DNA of 64,000 nt. Source: JBFLXR01 sp040757065. GTDB taxonomy: Bacteria > Pseudomonadota > Gammaproteobacteria > Burkholderiales > Gallionellaceae. The position numbers and the translations under genes are program-made. The notes under the pieces are model-generated. The model did not search any database, was not told where the DNA came from, and saw only the letters and a list, made by a program, of their open reading frames with translations. Positions within the stretch are counted from its first letter, which is position 1. Every line of letters starts with the position of its first letter. Shown here one piece after another: positions 62,756-64,000 of this stretch. The stretch is from positions 118,286 through 182,285 of the forward strand of contig JBFLXR010000002.1 of the NCBI GenBank assembly GCA_040757065.1. The letters run 5' to 3'.

Positions 62756-63391
62756 GTGAACGCCGCTAAGCGTCGTGAAATTTTCCTGCGCCTGCAAGCG
62801 CAAAACCCGCATCCCACTACCGAACTGGAATATCGCACCCCGTTCGAATTGCTGGTCGCGGTTATCCTGTCCGCACAAGCCACCGATGTCAGCGTGAATG
62901 CAGCAACCCGCCAGCTATATCCGGTCGCCAGCACCCCTCAGGCTCTCCTCGATCTCGGCGAAGAAGGACTGAGAGAATATATCCAGCGCATCGGCCTTTA
63001 CCAAACTAAGGCCAAGCACGTTATCCAGACTTGTCGCATTCTGCTGGAACGGCACAGCGGCGAGGTACCGCAAACGCGCGAAGCGCTGGAGGCCCTGCCC
63101 GGTGTCGGCCGCAAAACGGCCAATGTAGTGTTGAATACAGCCTTCGGCCAACCGACCATCGCAGTCGATACACACATCTTTCGCGTTGCCAACCGAACCG
63201 GGCTAGCACCGGGAAAAAATGTGCTGGAAGTCGAACATAAACTACTGAAAGTCGTACCGAACGAATTCATGCAAGACGCCCATCACTGGCTGATTCTGCA
63301 TGGTCGTTACATCTGCCAGGCACGCAAACCTAAATGCAGCGTCTGCCCGATTACCGACTTATGCGAGTATCGCGACAAAGTATTAGCCTGA
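62756..63391 (+). CDS. nth: Endonuclease III
   Basis: Nth (211 aa) is a DNA glycosylase/AP lyase that removes oxidised pyrimidines. The helix-hairpin-helix LPGVGRKTANVVLN has the catalytic K120; D138 lies in VDTHIFRVANR; C187, C194, C197 and C203 bind a 4Fe-4S cluster. It starts at GTG with GGAG upstream. The rnf-nth linkage is known from other proteobacteria. Confidence 0.98.
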   Translation: MNAAKRREIFLRLQAQNPHPTTELEYRTPFELLVAVILSAQATDVSVNAATRQLYPVASTPQALLDLGEEGLREYIQRIGLYQTKAKHVIQTCRILLERHSGEVPQTREALEALPGVGRKTANVVLNTAFGQPTIAVDTHIFRVANRTGLAPGKNVLEVEHKLLKVVPNEFMQDAHHWLILHGRYICQARKPKCSVCPITDLCEYRDKVLA

Positions 63392-63458
63392 TACAATCCG
63401 CGCCGAATGCGCTTGCCGCCGAAGGCAGGCCCCGATACACCCGATAGAGATTCCTAAC

Positions 63459-63896
63459 ATGTTCAATCCCACCCGCGACGAAGCCCGCCGCTTTTTATTC
63501 GAATCCTGGCGCAAACGCCGCGAAGGCAGCCTGCTCACCCCGCTGGAAGACCTCACCGCGCAACTGATCGAAAAACACCCGGAATACCACGAGCTGCTCT
63601 CCGACCCGGAACGCAATCAGGACAAGGATTACATCCTGGGACACGGCGACATGAACCCCTTCCTGCACCTGATGATGCACCTGACCATCGAAGAGCAAAT
63701 CTCCATCGATCAGCCCCCCGGCATCCGCACACATTTCGAGCGCCTGACTCAGCGCTACCATTCGGAACACGAAGCGCAGCACTGCATGATGGAATGTCTG
63801 GGTGAAATGCTCTGGCGTGCCCAGCGCGACAATACCGCCCCTGACGCCGAGATTTACCTATCCTGCCTGGAAACGACGTCCCCCCATCTTGAGTAG
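63459..63896 (+). CDS. DUF1841 family protein
   Basis: A 145-aa soluble protein of unknown function, recognised by MFNPTRDEARRFLFESW and GHGDMNPFLHLMMHLTIEEQ. Residues rich in His, Glu and Asp (HLMMH; HSEHEAQHCMMECLGEML) resemble a helical metal-binding protein, but that is only an impression. The family is widespread in betaproteobacteria. It is 67 bp after nth. Confidence 0.85.
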   Translation: MFNPTRDEARRFLFESWRKRREGSLLTPLEDLTAQLIEKHPEYHELLSDPERNQDKDYILGHGDMNPFLHLMMHLTIEEQISIDQPPGIRTHFERLTQRYHSEHEAQHCMMECLGEMLWRAQRDNTAPDAEIYLSCLETTSPHLE

Positions 63897-63911
63897 CACC
63901 TGAGATTAGAG

Positions 63912-63939
63912 TCCAATCGCAACCACAAAGGAGATTGGA
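63912..63939 (+). other. Hairpin covering the transposase ribosome binding site
   Basis: tccaatc (63912-63918) pairs with gattgga (63933-63939). The 3' arm overlaps the GGAG site (63930-63933) and ends 1 nt before the ATG. In an mRNA read in from outside, the stem would hide the start, a known way for IS elements to stay silent. Confidence 0.5.
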
Positions 63940-63940
63940 T

Positions 63941-64000
63941 ATGAAGAAGCGATTCACGGAAGAACAGATCATCGGATTCCTTCGGGAGGCGGACAGCGGT
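63941..64000 (+). CDS. IS3-family transposase OrfA, N-terminal fragment
   Basis: Twenty codons are visible, MKKRFTEEQIIGFLREADSG, matching the start of IS3-family OrfA, the helix-turn-helix part of the transposase. GGAG lies 7 nt upstream. The rest lies beyond the window, so it is not known whether the element is complete. Confidence 0.85.
   Translation, partial: MKKRFTEEQIIGFLREADSG

Larger units (their letters stand above)
63897..64000 (+). mobile_element. Left end of an IS3-family insertion sequence
   Basis: The DUF1841 stop is followed after 44 bp by a transposase start cut off by the window edge. The left inverted repeat probably lies near 63901 (tgagattagag), but its exact end and any target duplication cannot be set without the right end. 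Confidence 0.65.

Overview
The window reads as a chromosomal segment of a betaproteobacterium, probably Nitrosomonadales. A Gallionellaceae-like iron oxidiser is a reasonable guess, but it rests mainly on one gene, a Cyc2-like cytochrome-porin at 42425-43669. Other pointers are gene order (secY-infA-rpmJ-rpsM; ibaG-murA-hisG-hisD after an mla operon; kefB divergent from kdsD-kdsC-lptCAB-rpoN-hpf-ptsN-hprK-rapZ) and the protein types. Coding density is very high. The longest gap between genes is 263 bp (27758-28020) and it holds an L10 leader, so there is no unexplained stretch above 300 bp. Left part, 1-31814, minus strand: the large translation and transcription superoperon. In transcription order it runs tRNA-Tyr, tRNA-Gly, tRNA-Thr, tuf, tRNA-Trp, secE, nusG, rplK, rplA, rplJ, rplL, rpoB, rpoC, then rpsL, rpsG, fusA, tuf, then the S10, spc and alpha clusters ending at rplQ. 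Sigma70-like promoters can be read before tRNA-Tyr, rpsL, rpsJ, rplN and rpsM; the first four carry a GC-rich stretch right after the -10. A bidirectional terminator (149-176) separates rplQ from the tail of a convergent unknown gene. Middle part, 31907-45805, minus strand: a short operon (ibaG, murA, hisG, hisD), the phospholipid transport operon mlaFEDCB (no mlaA here), the helicase hrpA, a monocistronic cyc2-like gene with its own promoter, 5' hairpin and terminator, and a Kef-type antiporter. Right part, 45881-64000, plus strand: LPS assembly (kdsD, kdsC, lptC, lptA, lptB), sigma54 with the nitrogen-PTS/RapZ genes, a NusG-II protein, a Gx-family membrane protein and ubiX, then mgtE, an HD-GYP protein, the Rnf/Rsx complex (rnfABCDGE), nth and a DUF1841 gene. 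The window ends 20 codons into an IS3-type transposase. Taken together, most of the window is housekeeping. The accessory or lifestyle signals are the putative outer-membrane Fe(II)-oxidising cytochrome-porin, the Rnf complex with flavin- and quinone-linked neighbours, and the IS end. No phage, CRISPR array or new defence system was seen.
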